NCBI RefSeq assembly: GCF_900176135.1
Contig: NZ_FWWW01000098.1
Location: 1 to 64,000 of the forward strand
Source of the DNA: Hymenobacter roseosalivarius DSM 11622
GTDB lineage: Bacteria; Bacteroidota; Bacteroidia; Cytophagales; Hymenobacteraceae
Direction of reading: 5' to 3'
DNA length: 64,000 nt
Shown here: positions 55,835 to 64,000 of the stretch, piece after piece
Layout: every line of letters starts with the position of its first letter
Position numbering within the stretch: position 1 is the first letter of the stretch
Notes under the pieces: generated by a model
What the model was told of the DNA's origin: nothing
Database searches by the model: none
What the model saw: only the letters and a program-made list of their open reading frames with translations
Position numbers and translations under genes: made by a program

Positions 55835-56830
55835 CTATTTGAGCGCCATAATCTGCTTTAGCTCGGCCTCTGTCACCGTGAGCAGACCTACTTTGGGCAG
55901 GCGGGCGGTGAGCGTGCGCCAGTCGGGCTCCTGCTTAAAAATGGGCTGGAGCAGCTTCAGCGCGGCGGGCACTTGCTTGTTATTAGCCAGCGTAATGGCG
56001 TGCCAGTAGCGCATCTCCAGATTTTCCGGAAACATCTGCTCAGCCGTCTGGTACTCGCGCATGGCGCCGGGCATATCGTTTTTCTCCACGGCTAAGTCGC
56101 CGGCGTTCATGTGCTTGTAGGCGCGGTGCAGGCGGAGCAGGCGGTCCAACTCTTTCAGCGGGGCCGGGTTGTCATCGACTCGCAAATCAATCAGCCGGTC
56201 TTCCCAGGGAGCATTCGTGGCCTGGCCACGCACCACCAATAGGGCTGCCGACTGCTTGCCGCGGATGTCGCCGCCCACGGCTTGGGCGGCATTCAGCGCC
56301 GCCATCACCCGCTCGGCCAGGGGCAGACTCGCACTTTGCTCAAAGGCCTTGGCCATGGCGGGCCACACTTTTTCGCTGAGCATCATGTTGGCCTGCACCG
56401 AAAACTCCTTGCCGGTGATGTGGCCCGCGTAGTCCACGCATTTCTGGCCGGTGTGGGCGGCTACGTTGCCTTTGGCGTCCAGAATAGCCACCTGGCGCAC
56501 CGCTTTGCCTTCATCCGTGCTGAGCAGCTCGTCGAGAGCTTGCTGGGCAGTTTTGCCGCTTTTCAGCAAAGCCAGACCCCGCATTCCGAAGGACTTGTTG
56601 GTAAATGACTGGGTAGCGACCACGCCCACGCCGGCCTCGCCCCAGCTCACCGACGTGCCTACCGAAAACCAATGGCTTTGCACGGCCACGGCCATCTCGC
56701 CCGTTTTGGGGTCGCGGGCCACGATGGAAAATGTATGAGCTAATGGCTCGGTGGCGGAGTACACCTGCGCGGTAGCTGATGTCAGCAGGCTGCTTAGCAA
56801 AAGCAGCAGAATAGTAGTTTTGAGAAGCAT
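55835..56830 (-). CDS. DUF1028 (Ntn-hydrolase-like) secreted protein with TPR tail
   Basis: With the start at 56830 the protein has 331 residues and a signal peptide (MLLKTTILLLLLSSLL). The DUF1028 domain covers residues 20-250: 'HTFSIVARDPKTGEMAVAVQ' and 'GVVATQSFTNKSFGMRGLAL', ending 'VDDNPAPLKELDRLLRLHRA'. A TPR-like repeat pair follows ('AGDLAVEKNDMPGAMREYQT', 'WHAITLANNKQVPAALKLL'). Family members are presumed autoprocessing hydrolases; activity here is inferred. The fusion to a TPR tail is a known variant. Confidence 0.82.
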   Translation of the reverse strand: MLLKTTILLLLLSSLLTSATAQVYSATEPLAHTFSIVARDPKTGEMAVAVQSHWFSVGTSVSWGEAGVGVVATQSFTNKSFGMRGLALLKSGKTAQQALDELLSTDEGKAVRQVAILDAKGNVAAHTGQKCVDYAGHITGKEFSVQANMMLSEKVWPAMAKAFEQSASLPLAERVMAALNAAQAVGGDIRGKQSAALLVVRGQATNAPWEDRLIDLRVDDNPAPLKELDRLLRLHRAYKHMNAGDLAVEKNDMPGAMREYQTAEQMFPENLEMRYWHAITLANNKQVPAALKLLQPIFKQEPDWRTLTARLPKVGLLTVTEAELKQIMALK

Positions 56831-57038
56831 GAAAAAGTAGTTTCGGGTGATTAGTGGTTCAATATACTGCGGATGTAGCGCGAAGCGGTGCTTTGCTCGT
56901 TGAACGACTGACACTGGGGCATTTTTCAGTTACTTGTTCAACTAAACAACGATGCGCCATGCTACACTTTGCGGTACGCGCAACGATTCCCACGCAGGGC
57001 GAAGCGCCGCTTCGCGTTACCTTCTTACGCCTCTTCCT

Positions 57039-58130
57039 TTGAGCATCGCCCCTGCCCCACCCGTTATCCGCGTCCGCGACCTGAGCAAGCACTACCCCGG
57101 CCATATGGCGGTGCAGGACGTGTCGTTTGAGTTGGCGGCGGGCGAAACGCTGGTGTTGTTGGGGCCGAGTGGTTGCGGCAAAACCACGCTGCTCAAAATG
57201 CTCAACCGCCTTATTGAGCCTACCACGGGCACGGTGGAAATCAATGGGGTGGCGGTAGGTCAGCAGCGGCCGGAAGTGCTGCGCCGCGGTATCGGCTACG
57301 TGATTCAGCAGGTGGGTTTGCTGCCGCATTACACCGTGGCTGAAAACGTGGGGGTGGTGCCGCGCCTGCTGGGCCACACGGCCGCGGCTATCGCGGAGCG
57401 CACCAGCGCGTTGCTCACGCGCCTGCATTTGCCCCCCGTGCGCTTTGCTGACCAGTATCCGCACCAGCTTAGCGGCGGCCAGCAGCAACGCGTGGGCTTG
57501 GCCCGCGCCCTGGCCGCCGACCCGCCCATTATGCTCCTCGACGAACCCTTCGGCGCCCTCGACCCCGTGACGCGGGCCGGCATCCGCCGCGAGTTTCGGG
57601 AGCTGGAAGAATTGCGCGCGAAAACGATGGTGCTGGTGACCCACGATGTGACCGAAGCCTTCGAACTGGCCGACCGCATTGCCCTGCTTAGCGGGGGGCA
57701 AATCCAGCAAATAGGTACGCCGCACGAGCTGCTCTTTCGGCCCGCCAATGACTTCGTCCGCGACTTCTTCGCCGCCGAGCGGCTGGCTCTACAGCTACGC
57801 ACGCTGCGCCTACGCGACCTGCTGCCGTTTTTGCCCCCCAGCACGAAAACGGCTTTATCAAAAAGCTTGTTTTTGGGAGAAATAAATATCTCGTTATCAA
57901 TAGATGAACCTGTATCACCTAATTATTCAGTTCAGGAGGCCTTAGAGATACTGACAGCGCCCGAAGCCTCTGACGCGGCAGCGGCTCAGCAGGTAGCAGA
58001 TGCCTCAGCACGCTACCTTATCATCGTAGAATCAGACGAAAATGCCCCCCGGTACCGCGTCGCTTTGCCGGAGCTGATGGCCGCTTTTGCCCACGCTATT
58101 CACCACGCCGAAACCGTATGGAAGTCCTGA
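57039..58130 (+). CDS. OpuC/ProV-like ABC transporter ATPase with C-terminal extension
   Basis: I prefer the TTG at 57039 to the ATG at 56952, because 57039 begins just before 'VIRVRDLSKHYPG'. The ATPase shows Walker A 'LLGPSGCGKTT', Q-loop 'IQQVGLLPHYTVAENV', signature 'LSGGQQQR', Walker B 'PIMLLDEPFGAL' and switch 'VTHDV'. Residues about 255-363 are a regulatory extension (usually CBS-like in OpuCA) with several GCCCCCC copies. The type is that of osmoprotectant (glycine betaine/choline) importers. It is translationally coupled with the permease gene (13-bp overlap). Confidence 0.85.
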   Translation: MSIAPAPPVIRVRDLSKHYPGHMAVQDVSFELAAGETLVLLGPSGCGKTTLLKMLNRLIEPTTGTVEINGVAVGQQRPEVLRRGIGYVIQQVGLLPHYTVAENVGVVPRLLGHTAAAIAERTSALLTRLHLPPVRFADQYPHQLSGGQQQRVGLARALAADPPIMLLDEPFGALDPVTRAGIRREFRELEELRAKTMVLVTHDVTEAFELADRIALLSGGQIQQIGTPHELLFRPANDFVRDFFAAERLALQLRTLRLRDLLPFLPPSTKTALSKSLFLGEINISLSIDEPVSPNYSVQEALEILTAPEASDAAAAQQVADASARYLIIVESDENAPRYRVALPELMAAFAHAIHHAETVWKS

Positions 58131-59683
58131 CCGAGCTGCTGGCTTTCTGGCAGGCCCAGGCCGGGAAGCTCGGCCACCAAACCCTGCAACACATCGGGCT
58201 TACTGCTGCTTCCCTGCTGCTGGCGGTGCTGGTGGGTGTGCCGCTGGGATTGCTGCTCACGCGTCGGCCGCGCCTGGCCCCAGTGGTGCTGGGCTTCACG
58301 GGCGTGCTCCAAACCATTCCCAGCATTGCCCTGCTCGGCTTCCTGATTCCGGTGCTCGGCATCGGGCCGGAGCCGGCCATCTTCGCGCTGTTCCTGTACG
58401 GGTTGCTGCCCATCGTGCGCAATACGCTGGCGGGCGTACAGGGCGTGAGCCCGGCCGTGGTGGAGGCCGCCCGTGGCCTGGGCCTTACCGATGGGCAGGT
58501 GCTGCGCCGGGTGGAGCTGCCGCTGGCGCTACCGGTGCTGTTCGCGGGCATTCGCACGGCGACGGTAATCAATGTGGGCGTGGCGACTTTGGCGGCTTAT
58601 ATCGCGGCGGGTGGCTTGGGCGAGTTCATTTTTGGCGGCATTGCCCTGAATAATCCGGCCATGATTCTGGCCGGTGCCATTCCGGCCGCCGCGCTGGCGC
58701 TGGCTTTCGATGCGGCGCTGGCCGGGCTTCAACGCCTCAGCGCCCGCCGCCTGACCCGCGTGGGGGGCTTTCTGCTAATACTGCTGCCTTTGCTGGCGGG
58801 GCTGTATGTGTTGCCCCGCGCCACGAGCAAGTTGCTGGCCGGCTTCAGTCCTGAGTTTGTGGGACGGGCCGATGGGCTGCCGGGTTTGCAAACCAAGTAT
58901 GGGCTAGCCAAGCTGCCCAGCGTCATTCTGGCCCCGGCCCTGGTGTATGAAGCCGCCCGCCACCACGACGTGGACGTGATTGATGGCTACTCCACCGATG
59001 GCCGCATTAAGGCCTATGACCTGCGGGTGCTGCGCGACGACCGGGGGGCTTTTCCGCCCTATTTCGCCGCGCCCGTGGTGCGTCAGGCGGTGCTGGCAGC
59101 TCACCCGGAGCTGCGTCCCGTGCTGGAAAAGCTGGCCGGCCGCATCAACGACTCGGTGATGACGGAGCTGAACTACCGCGTGGACTACCGCCACGAAACG
59201 CCCCGCGCCGTGGCCCACGATTTTCTGCGCCGCCGGGGTCTGTGGCGGGTGCCGCAACCTATCACTGGCGCGACTATCCGACTGGGCTCCAAGATTTTTG
59301 CCGAGCAGTACATTCTGGCGGAGCTCTACGCGGCCCTCATTCGGGGCTACACCAACCTGGATGTCGTGACCAAAACCGGCCTGGGCGGCACTAGTATCTG
59401 CTTTGAGGCCCTGCGCACCGGTGCCATCGACCTCTACCCGGAGTACACCGGCACGGGTCTGTTAGTGCTGCTTCAGCCCTCGCCCGCCACCGTCGATTCG
59501 CTGGGGGGCAATCCGCAGGCAGTGTTCGACTATGTGCAGGTAGGTTTTCGGCAGCGCTATGGCCTGGAGTGGCTGAGCCCGCTAGGCTTCAACAATACCT
59601 ACGCCCTACTTATGCGTCAGCAGCAGGCAGAGCAGCTGCAAATCGCCTCTGTATCGGAGCTCGGAGCTTACCTGCGTCAATGA
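58118..59683 (+). CDS. Osmoprotectant ABC permease fused to a circularly permuted binding domain
   Basis: Residues 1-240 form the permease with about six TM helices and the EAA loop 'EAARGLGLTDGQVLRRVELP'. The rest is an OsmF/OpuC-type binding domain, but the halves are swapped. The normal C-terminal half (PEFVGRADGLPGL...YSTDGRIKAYDL...FPPYFAAPVVR) comes first, at residues 245-375. The normal N-terminal half (GSKIFAEQYILAELY...DLYPEYTGTG...FNNTYAL) follows at 389-521. The two parts together cover the whole domain. It is expected to bind a quaternary-amine osmolyte on the periplasmic side. The order differs from OpuABC-type permease/binding-protein fusions that I know. Confidence 0.88.
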   Translation: MEVLTELLAFWQAQAGKLGHQTLQHIGLTAASLLLAVLVGVPLGLLLTRRPRLAPVVLGFTGVLQTIPSIALLGFLIPVLGIGPEPAIFALFLYGLLPIVRNTLAGVQGVSPAVVEAARGLGLTDGQVLRRVELPLALPVLFAGIRTATVINVGVATLAAYIAAGGLGEFIFGGIALNNPAMILAGAIPAAALALAFDAALAGLQRLSARRLTRVGGFLLILLPLLAGLYVLPRATSKLLAGFSPEFVGRADGLPGLQTKYGLAKLPSVILAPALVYEAARHHDVDVIDGYSTDGRIKAYDLRVLRDDRGAFPPYFAAPVVRQAVLAAHPELRPVLEKLAGRINDSVMTELNYRVDYRHETPRAVAHDFLRRRGLWRVPQPITGATIRLGSKIFAEQYILAELYAALIRGYTNLDVVTKTGLGGTSICFEALRTGAIDLYPEYTGTGLLVLLQPSPATVDSLGGNPQAVFDYVQVGFRQRYGLEWLSPLGFNNTYALLMRQQQAEQLQIASVSELGAYLRQ

Positions 59684-59871
59684 TGCGTTGCCAAGCCACG
59701 AGGTAACTAGGTGTACGACTTAAGTTCGATGCAGCAGATAAGCTGTGTGCTTTTGTTAAGCTAAGATTAATAAAATCAATTATCGAAATAGGCAAATCTC
59801 AAGAGGATATTAGCACATATAACAACCCATATTACTACATTTTCTTTCTTCCATCCTATTATCTTGGTTGT

Positions 59872-61539
59872 ATGCAAAAACCCTCTTCCCTCGCCAAATG
59901 GGGCGCGGCTGTCTTGCTCTTGTCTTCGCTGAGTAGCTGCGAGGATATTTTAGAGCAGTACTTCCCCAAGCCCACTCCTCCTCCGCCCACCATTCCTACC
60001 TTTCCCAATCTGGGGTTAGACATTCCTTTCTATGCCTTGTCGGGCGGCACCAAGCTCGATGCTTACTCGACTAAGGACCCCGCTACGCGAACTAATTCGG
60101 TCAGCGTCACGGGCCTGGGCAGTGGCGAAACTTTGTTGGCGATTGACTTCCGCCCCGCCACGGGCCAACTCTACGGGGTGAGCAGCGCCAGCCGCCTGTA
60201 TGTCATCAACCAGAACACGGGCGCGGCTCGGGCCGTTGGCACCGGGGCCTTTACCCCCGCTGTCGCCGGCAACCTGGTGGGCTTCGACTTCAACCCGACC
60301 GTGGACCGCATCCGCCTGGTCACTAGCACGGGCCAGAACCTGCGCCTGAATCCCGAAACGGGCACCGTCGCGGCTACCGATGGCGCGATCAATGGCGCGG
60401 CTAATGCAGCCCTGACCGGCGCGGCTTATACGAATAACACGAATGGGGTAACGACGACGGCCCTCTATGCCATTAACTCGCAGAACCAGCAGCTCTACCT
60501 GGTCAATCCACCCAACGACGGCACGCTCGTGCCCGTGGGCAGCCTGAACCTGAACGTGAGTGGGGATGGCGGCTTCGACATTGATGCGAAGACGGGTACG
60601 GCTCTCGGCTTGTATCCGGTCAATGGCAAGCCCACGCTGTTCGCCGTGGACCTAACTACGGGGGCGGCCCGTTCGCTGGCCCAGTACGCCGCTAACCTGA
60701 ACTATAGCGGCATCGCCATTCCCACTCAGCCTGTGGCCTATTCAGCTGCTAGTTTTAGTGGTCCTACCTATACGCTGTACAGCTTTGATCCGACAAACCC
60801 GACCACTATCCTGGCGAAGCCCATCATAGGGTTGCAAGGATCTGTTGAACGAGATGGGGGTACGGAATTTATACTAGAGCTAGACTTTCGGCCAGCTACG
60901 GGCCAACTGTATGCCTTGGTTCGGCTATCCTCCCCTATTGTCAGTTCTCTCCGAGAATTTAGACTCTATACCATTAACCCAGCTACCGGCGCGGCCACGT
61001 TTGTTGGGTACCTCAATGGTCCACGAGTTGGTGAGGGTCCAATTCCACGCTTCACCAATTTGCCTTCATCTGAGTTTGGCATTGACTTCGATCCGGTGAC
61101 CGACCAGCTTCGCTTGGTGGGTACTCACCCTGGCGTGAATGTGGTCGTAAATCCGAATACCGGCCTCTATACGCAAGACCGTAACCTGAATCCTGGTCAG
61201 CCAGGACTGACAGCCGCCGCCTACAGCAATAATTTTGCGGGTGCTACCTCGACTAACTTCTATGTCATTGACACCAATACGAATAAGCTTAACCTGCAGA
61301 ATCCGGCCAGCGCGGGCACGCAGGTAGCGATTGGTGATTTGGGCATTAACGCCAATTTCTATACCTCTTTTGATATCAGCGGCATCACCAATACCGGCTA
61401 TGTGGCCACTTCAACGGGAAGTGGACGCGAGCCTATTAGCCGACGACTCTACACGATCAATCTGGCCACCGGCGCGACGACAAAAGTTAGCGACACGGAA
61501 ATTCCCGGCGTTGGGTTAGCGGTTGGGCTTGGGTTTTAA
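59872..61539 (+). CDS. DUF4394 lipoprotein with internal duplication
   Basis: The 555-residue protein has a lipobox (LSSLSSC, Cys23) and two DUF4394 beta-propeller-like domains, each about 240 residues. Copy 1 has 'LLAIDFRPATGQLYGVSSAS' and 'GNLVGFDFNPTVDRIRLVT'; copy 2 has 'ILELDFRPATGQLYALVR' and 'EFGIDFDPVTDQLRLVG'. Further shared segments are 'AYTNNTNG'/'AYSNNFAG'. The function is unknown. The middle (near 60720-61060) has a lower GC content and a different codon style than the ends. Confidence 0.85.
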   Translation: MQKPSSLAKWGAAVLLLSSLSSCEDILEQYFPKPTPPPPTIPTFPNLGLDIPFYALSGGTKLDAYSTKDPATRTNSVSVTGLGSGETLLAIDFRPATGQLYGVSSASRLYVINQNTGAARAVGTGAFTPAVAGNLVGFDFNPTVDRIRLVTSTGQNLRLNPETGTVAATDGAINGAANAALTGAAYTNNTNGVTTTALYAINSQNQQLYLVNPPNDGTLVPVGSLNLNVSGDGGFDIDAKTGTALGLYPVNGKPTLFAVDLTTGAARSLAQYAANLNYSGIAIPTQPVAYSAASFSGPTYTLYSFDPTNPTTILAKPIIGLQGSVERDGGTEFILELDFRPATGQLYALVRLSSPIVSSLREFRLYTINPATGAATFVGYLNGPRVGEGPIPRFTNLPSSEFGIDFDPVTDQLRLVGTHPGVNVVVNPNTGLYTQDRNLNPGQPGLTAAAYSNNFAGATSTNFYVIDTNTNKLNLQNPASAGTQVAIGDLGINANFYTSFDISGITNTGYVATSTGSGREPISRRLYTINLATGATTKVSDTEIPGVGLAVGLGF

Positions 61540-61580
61540 GTTTAGATTTCGTTAGTTGAGATTAGCTACACCACACGCAA

Positions 61581-61618
61581 AAAAGCTCCCCCCAGACAAC
61601 CTCTGGGGGGCTTTTTTT
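61581..61618. terminator. Bidirectional terminator between the DUF4394 gene and surE
   Basis: AAAAAAGCTCCCCCCAGA pairs with TCTGGGGGGCTTTTTTT with one mismatch. Both strands have T runs and the genes converge. Confidence 0.88.
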
Positions 61619-61637
61619 ATGTATGATTCCTTCAACC

Positions 61638-62501
61638 TTACGGATTTACCACGCCATAATCCTCTGACTCTATCGGGTGAGCGGCCGGGATGCTGGTAGG
61701 CTCGGGCTGGCCGGGCAGCTGTAGTTCCCAGCCCTGCTGCATCTGCGCGAGGCCGGCGCGGGCGGTCAGGTCGAACTGGCAGGGCACGATGGACACAAAG
61801 TTGTGCGCCAACGCCCACTCGTCGGTGTCGGCACCTTCGTCGAGGTTCACGAAGCTGCCGATCAGCCAGTAGTACGGGCGCTTGTGCGGATCATGGCGCA
61901 GGTCGAACTCCTCCTGCCACTTGGCGCGCGCCTGCCGGCATAATTTGGCCCCCAGAATAGGCGTATCCGACTTTTTGGGAATGTTCACGTTCAGGGCCGT
62001 GCCGGCCGGAATACCGTGCTCCAGGGCCTGGCGCGTGACGTGCTCTACCCACTCTTCGGTGTGCGAGAAGTCGGCCGAGTGACCGTAGTCGCACAGGGAA
62101 AAGCCGATAGCCGGCAGACCTTCAATAGCCGCCTCAATAGCCGCCGACATGGTGCCCGAGTACAGCACGTTTACCGACGAATTAGAGCCGTGGTTAATCC
62201 CCGACACTACTAAATCAGGCTGGCGGTCCTTGAGTACATGGTGCTTGGCCAGCTTCACGCAGTCGGCGGGCGTGCCGGAGCATTCGTAGGCTTCGATACC
62301 CTCGAAAATAGTGCTGGCATCGAGGCGCAACGGGTGGCCGATGGTAATAGCATGGCCCATGCCCGACTGGGGCGAGTTGGGAGCCACCACCACTACTTCG
62401 CCCAGGCGGCTCATAACGCGCACCAGCGTGGCGATGCCGGGGGCCGTGATGCCGTCGTCGTTGGAAATCAGAATCAGGGGTTTGGAAGGGGTAGCAGCCA
62501 C
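61638..62501 (-). CDS. surE: 5'/3'-nucleotidase SurE
   Basis: The 287-residue protein has the SurE fold with the metal site 'ISNDDGITAPG', plus 'PADCVKLA' and the nucleotide pocket 'VSGINHGSNSSVNVLYSGT'. It hydrolyses nucleoside monophosphates in the cytoplasm. A Pro/Glu-rich extension of about 30 residues exists at the C-terminus. It is somewhat longer than the usual 250 residues. Confidence 0.93.
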   Translation of the reverse strand: MAATPSKPLILISNDDGITAPGIATLVRVMSRLGEVVVVAPNSPQSGMGHAITIGHPLRLDASTIFEGIEAYECSGTPADCVKLAKHHVLKDRQPDLVVSGINHGSNSSVNVLYSGTMSAAIEAAIEGLPAIGFSLCDYGHSADFSHTEEWVEHVTRQALEHGIPAGTALNVNIPKKSDTPILGAKLCRQARAKWQEEFDLRHDPHKRPYYWLIGSFVNLDEGADTDEWALAHNFVSIVPCQFDLTARAGLAQMQQGWELQLPGQPEPTSIPAAHPIESEDYGVVNP

Positions 62502-62631
62502 GAGAAACGGAATTTAAAGTGAGAACCGAGCTGCAAAGGTAGGCAAGGCCGACGGCTTGTGCCGTAAGAGCCTGGCTTCAACCGCTCTTAGCCCAACGAG
62601 CAGCGCACCGCTACCGTATGCCATCGGTACT

Positions 62632-63312
62632 ATGTTCTACTTCTCTGCTTCCGTCCGGGCTACGGCTCTGCTCCTGACCCTGACAGCCATTGGCGCCTGC
62701 GACTCCTCCCCGACCCAAGTCCCCGCAGCCTCGGGCAGCAACCAGCCATTTATTTCCTCACCCTCTGCCACTGTGCCCCCACCGCCGGGCACCCCCGAGG
62801 AGCCCGCATCGGCGGCCAACCCCACTACCCCCGACTCCCTGCACCTGCTCAGCTCCGACCGTGTGGGACGCCTGCGCCTGAATACCAGCGAGAAAGCCTT
62901 TTTGCGTCTGATTCCGGAAAGTCGCCGTCGCAAATCGACGCGCACCGCCGAGGGCATTACGTATCCGGTATATGAAGTAACCGATGCGCAGCAGCCTACC
63001 GCGCCGCCTATCTTACTGGAAATGGCGGGCGATGAGCAGGAAGGCTTCCGCATCTGGCGCATCCGCGTTATGGACCCCCAGTACCGCACCGCCGATGGTA
63101 TCGGGGTAGGCTCGCCCTATGGTGCCGCCCGGCAGCAATACGGCATCACGACCATCGAGAAAACCGACGCCGGCCTGGTAGCCGTGTCCGATGCGGTAAA
63201 TATGTCGTGGGTCTTGGATGAGCAATCTTTGCCCCCCAAGCGCCCCAGCCAAATGCGACCCACCGACGTGCCCACGGCCACGCGTATTATTGGGGTATTG
63301 GTGTCGCGGTAG
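62632..63312 (+). CDS. Hypothetical lipoprotein
   Basis: I take ATG 62632 as the start, giving 226 residues with a lipobox (TAIGAC, Cys24) and a Pro/Ser-rich linker. The mature domain has 'LLSSDRVGRLRLNTSEKAFL' and 'MDPQYRTADGIGVGSPYGAA', in which a conserved 'IGVGSPY' turn resembles the DUF3828/IgA-FN3-like secreted modules. No function is visible. The GTG start upstream (62557) would misplace the signal. Confidence 0.68.
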   Translation: MFYFSASVRATALLLTLTAIGACDSSPTQVPAASGSNQPFISSPSATVPPPPGTPEEPASAANPTTPDSLHLLSSDRVGRLRLNTSEKAFLRLIPESRRRKSTRTAEGITYPVYEVTDAQQPTAPPILLEMAGDEQEGFRIWRIRVMDPQYRTADGIGVGSPYGAARQQYGITTIEKTDAGLVAVSDAVNMSWVLDEQSLPPKRPSQMRPTDVPTATRIIGVLVSR

Positions 63313-63426
63313 CTCCCAAAGCCAGTAATTAGAGTACGCTATATTTCCTGTACTTTGGCAATGTTGAGTTACCCGTCAGTGTAGCCGCCCGTATTCACCC
63401 ACGATTCCGTCATCTGTCAAGTGCCT

Positions 63427-63867
63427 ATGCTTCTGTTCGAAAACAACTATCATCGTACGCGTGATTTTGGGTTGTTGATACTGCGCGTTGGGCTGGGTAT
63501 GATGTTCACCATCCACGGCTACCCCAAGCTCATGGGTGGCCAGGCCGCCTGGACCGAAGTTGGAAGCGTCATGAAGCTGGTTGGACTCGATTTTGCGCCC
63601 ACGGCCTGGGGCTTGCTGGCCGCGGTGGCGGAGGCCGTTGGGGGGCAATTGTTAGCCATAGGGTTGTTCTTTCGCATTACATGCGTTGCCCTATTCATCA
63701 CCATGATCATGGCCGCCATCATGCACATCAGCAAAGGCGACAATTTTGGGAGCTATTCCCACGCCGTCGAGTCAGCCTTCGTGTTTTTAGGCTTATTGTT
63801 CATCGGGCCCGGCCGGTATAGCCTGGACAAACTATTGTTTCCAAGTCCGCGCCGGTTATATCAATAA
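63427..63867 (+). CDS. DoxX-family membrane protein
   Basis: The 146-residue protein has four hydrophobic helices with the DoxX signature 'RVGLGMMFTIHGYPKL', 'WGLLAAVAEAVGGQLLAIGL', and 'SHAVESAFVFLGLLFIGPG'. Members are often linked to thiosulfate oxidation or redox balance, but this is unproven. ATG 63427 is preferred over GTG 63421. It ends before terminator 63892-63924. Confidence 0.85.
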   Translation: MLLFENNYHRTRDFGLLILRVGLGMMFTIHGYPKLMGGQAAWTEVGSVMKLVGLDFAPTAWGLLAAVAEAVGGQLLAIGLFFRITCVALFITMIMAAIMHISKGDNFGSYSHAVESAFVFLGLLFIGPGRYSLDKLLFPSPRRLYQ

Positions 63868-63891
63868 ACGGCTGCGGTGCAGCTTAACTCT

Positions 63892-63924
63892 AAAACCCCC
63901 TGGCTCAGAAGCCAAGGGGTTTTC
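63892..63924 (+). terminator. Rho-independent terminator after doxX
   Basis: AAAACCCCCTGGC pairs with GCCAAGGGGTTTT (one mismatch) across a short loop, followed by T-rich sequence. Confidence 0.85.
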
Positions 63925-64000
63925 TTTTACCTAAAGTATCCGTTGAGGCTTGATAAAGTACTTAGCGGGTGAGTGAGTATCAGAGTTATGCACGATAATT

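Overview
The window is GC-rich chromosomal DNA from a member of the Bacteroidota, most likely a Hymenobacter-like member of the Cytophagales. The evidence is a type 9 secretion sorting domain on an M1 peptidase (26899-28938), a CHU_C/gliding-type C-terminus on a large surface protein (29100-31343), TAnnTTTG-type promoters, few Shine-Dalgarno sequences, and many small lipoproteins and outer-membrane proteins. No rRNA, tRNA or CRISPR array was recognised. All statements come from reading the sequence; no database search was run.

Layout. 0.2-1.5 kb: a hypothetical protein, a Uma2-type nuclease and a MafI-like immunity protein. 1.6-5.1 kb: the fused B12-dependent mutase IcmF. 5.1-8.5 kb: an accessory patch with a MITE, an AT-rich frameshifted nucleotide-hydrolase/TIR-like gene, a HigBA-type toxin-antitoxin pair, an orphan antitoxin-like ORF, an MNT nucleotidyltransferase and a RAYT transposase with its REP/BIME-like repeats. 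8.5-21 kb: an MFS transporter, a lipoprotein transpeptidase, an M20 peptidase, ArsM, an OmpA-like protein, a deacetylase, an FKBP isomerase and the Kup potassium transporter. 21-35.6 kb: envelope and secreted enzymes (M61, NlpC/P60, two DUF2147 proteins, M1, the CHU_C protein, TonB-C) and an oxidase subunit III. 35.7-48 kb: LigA, a rhodanese, a GH2-like lipoprotein divergent from a cellulose-synthase-like GT2 fusion, a deacetylase, DapA, an Fe-S protein, HMG-CoA lyase and an M23 peptidase. 48-64 kb: a subtilase and barrel-protein operon, OmpA, a 2H phosphoesterase, an M28 peptidase, a DUF1028 protein, an OpuC-like ABC transporter, a DUF4394 protein, SurE and DoxX.

The most striking features are these. 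(1) A short motif, WWWGCCCCCCA, occurs about once per kilobase in both orientations, in all codon registers inside genes and as inverted pairs forming most of the terminators. This is the behaviour of uptake-signal-like or other genome-signature motifs. (2) An ABC permease at 58118-59683 is fused to a substrate-binding domain whose two halves are in swapped (circularly permuted) order. (3) A minus-strand transcription unit at about 23857-24259 has a promoter, an 11-nt anti-Shine-Dalgarno match, a 23-residue ORF and a terminator. (4) A processive GT2 is fused to a degenerate GH26-like domain. (5) Several genes are broken by single-base frameshifts, mostly in homopolymers, which may be real, phase-variable or assembly errors.
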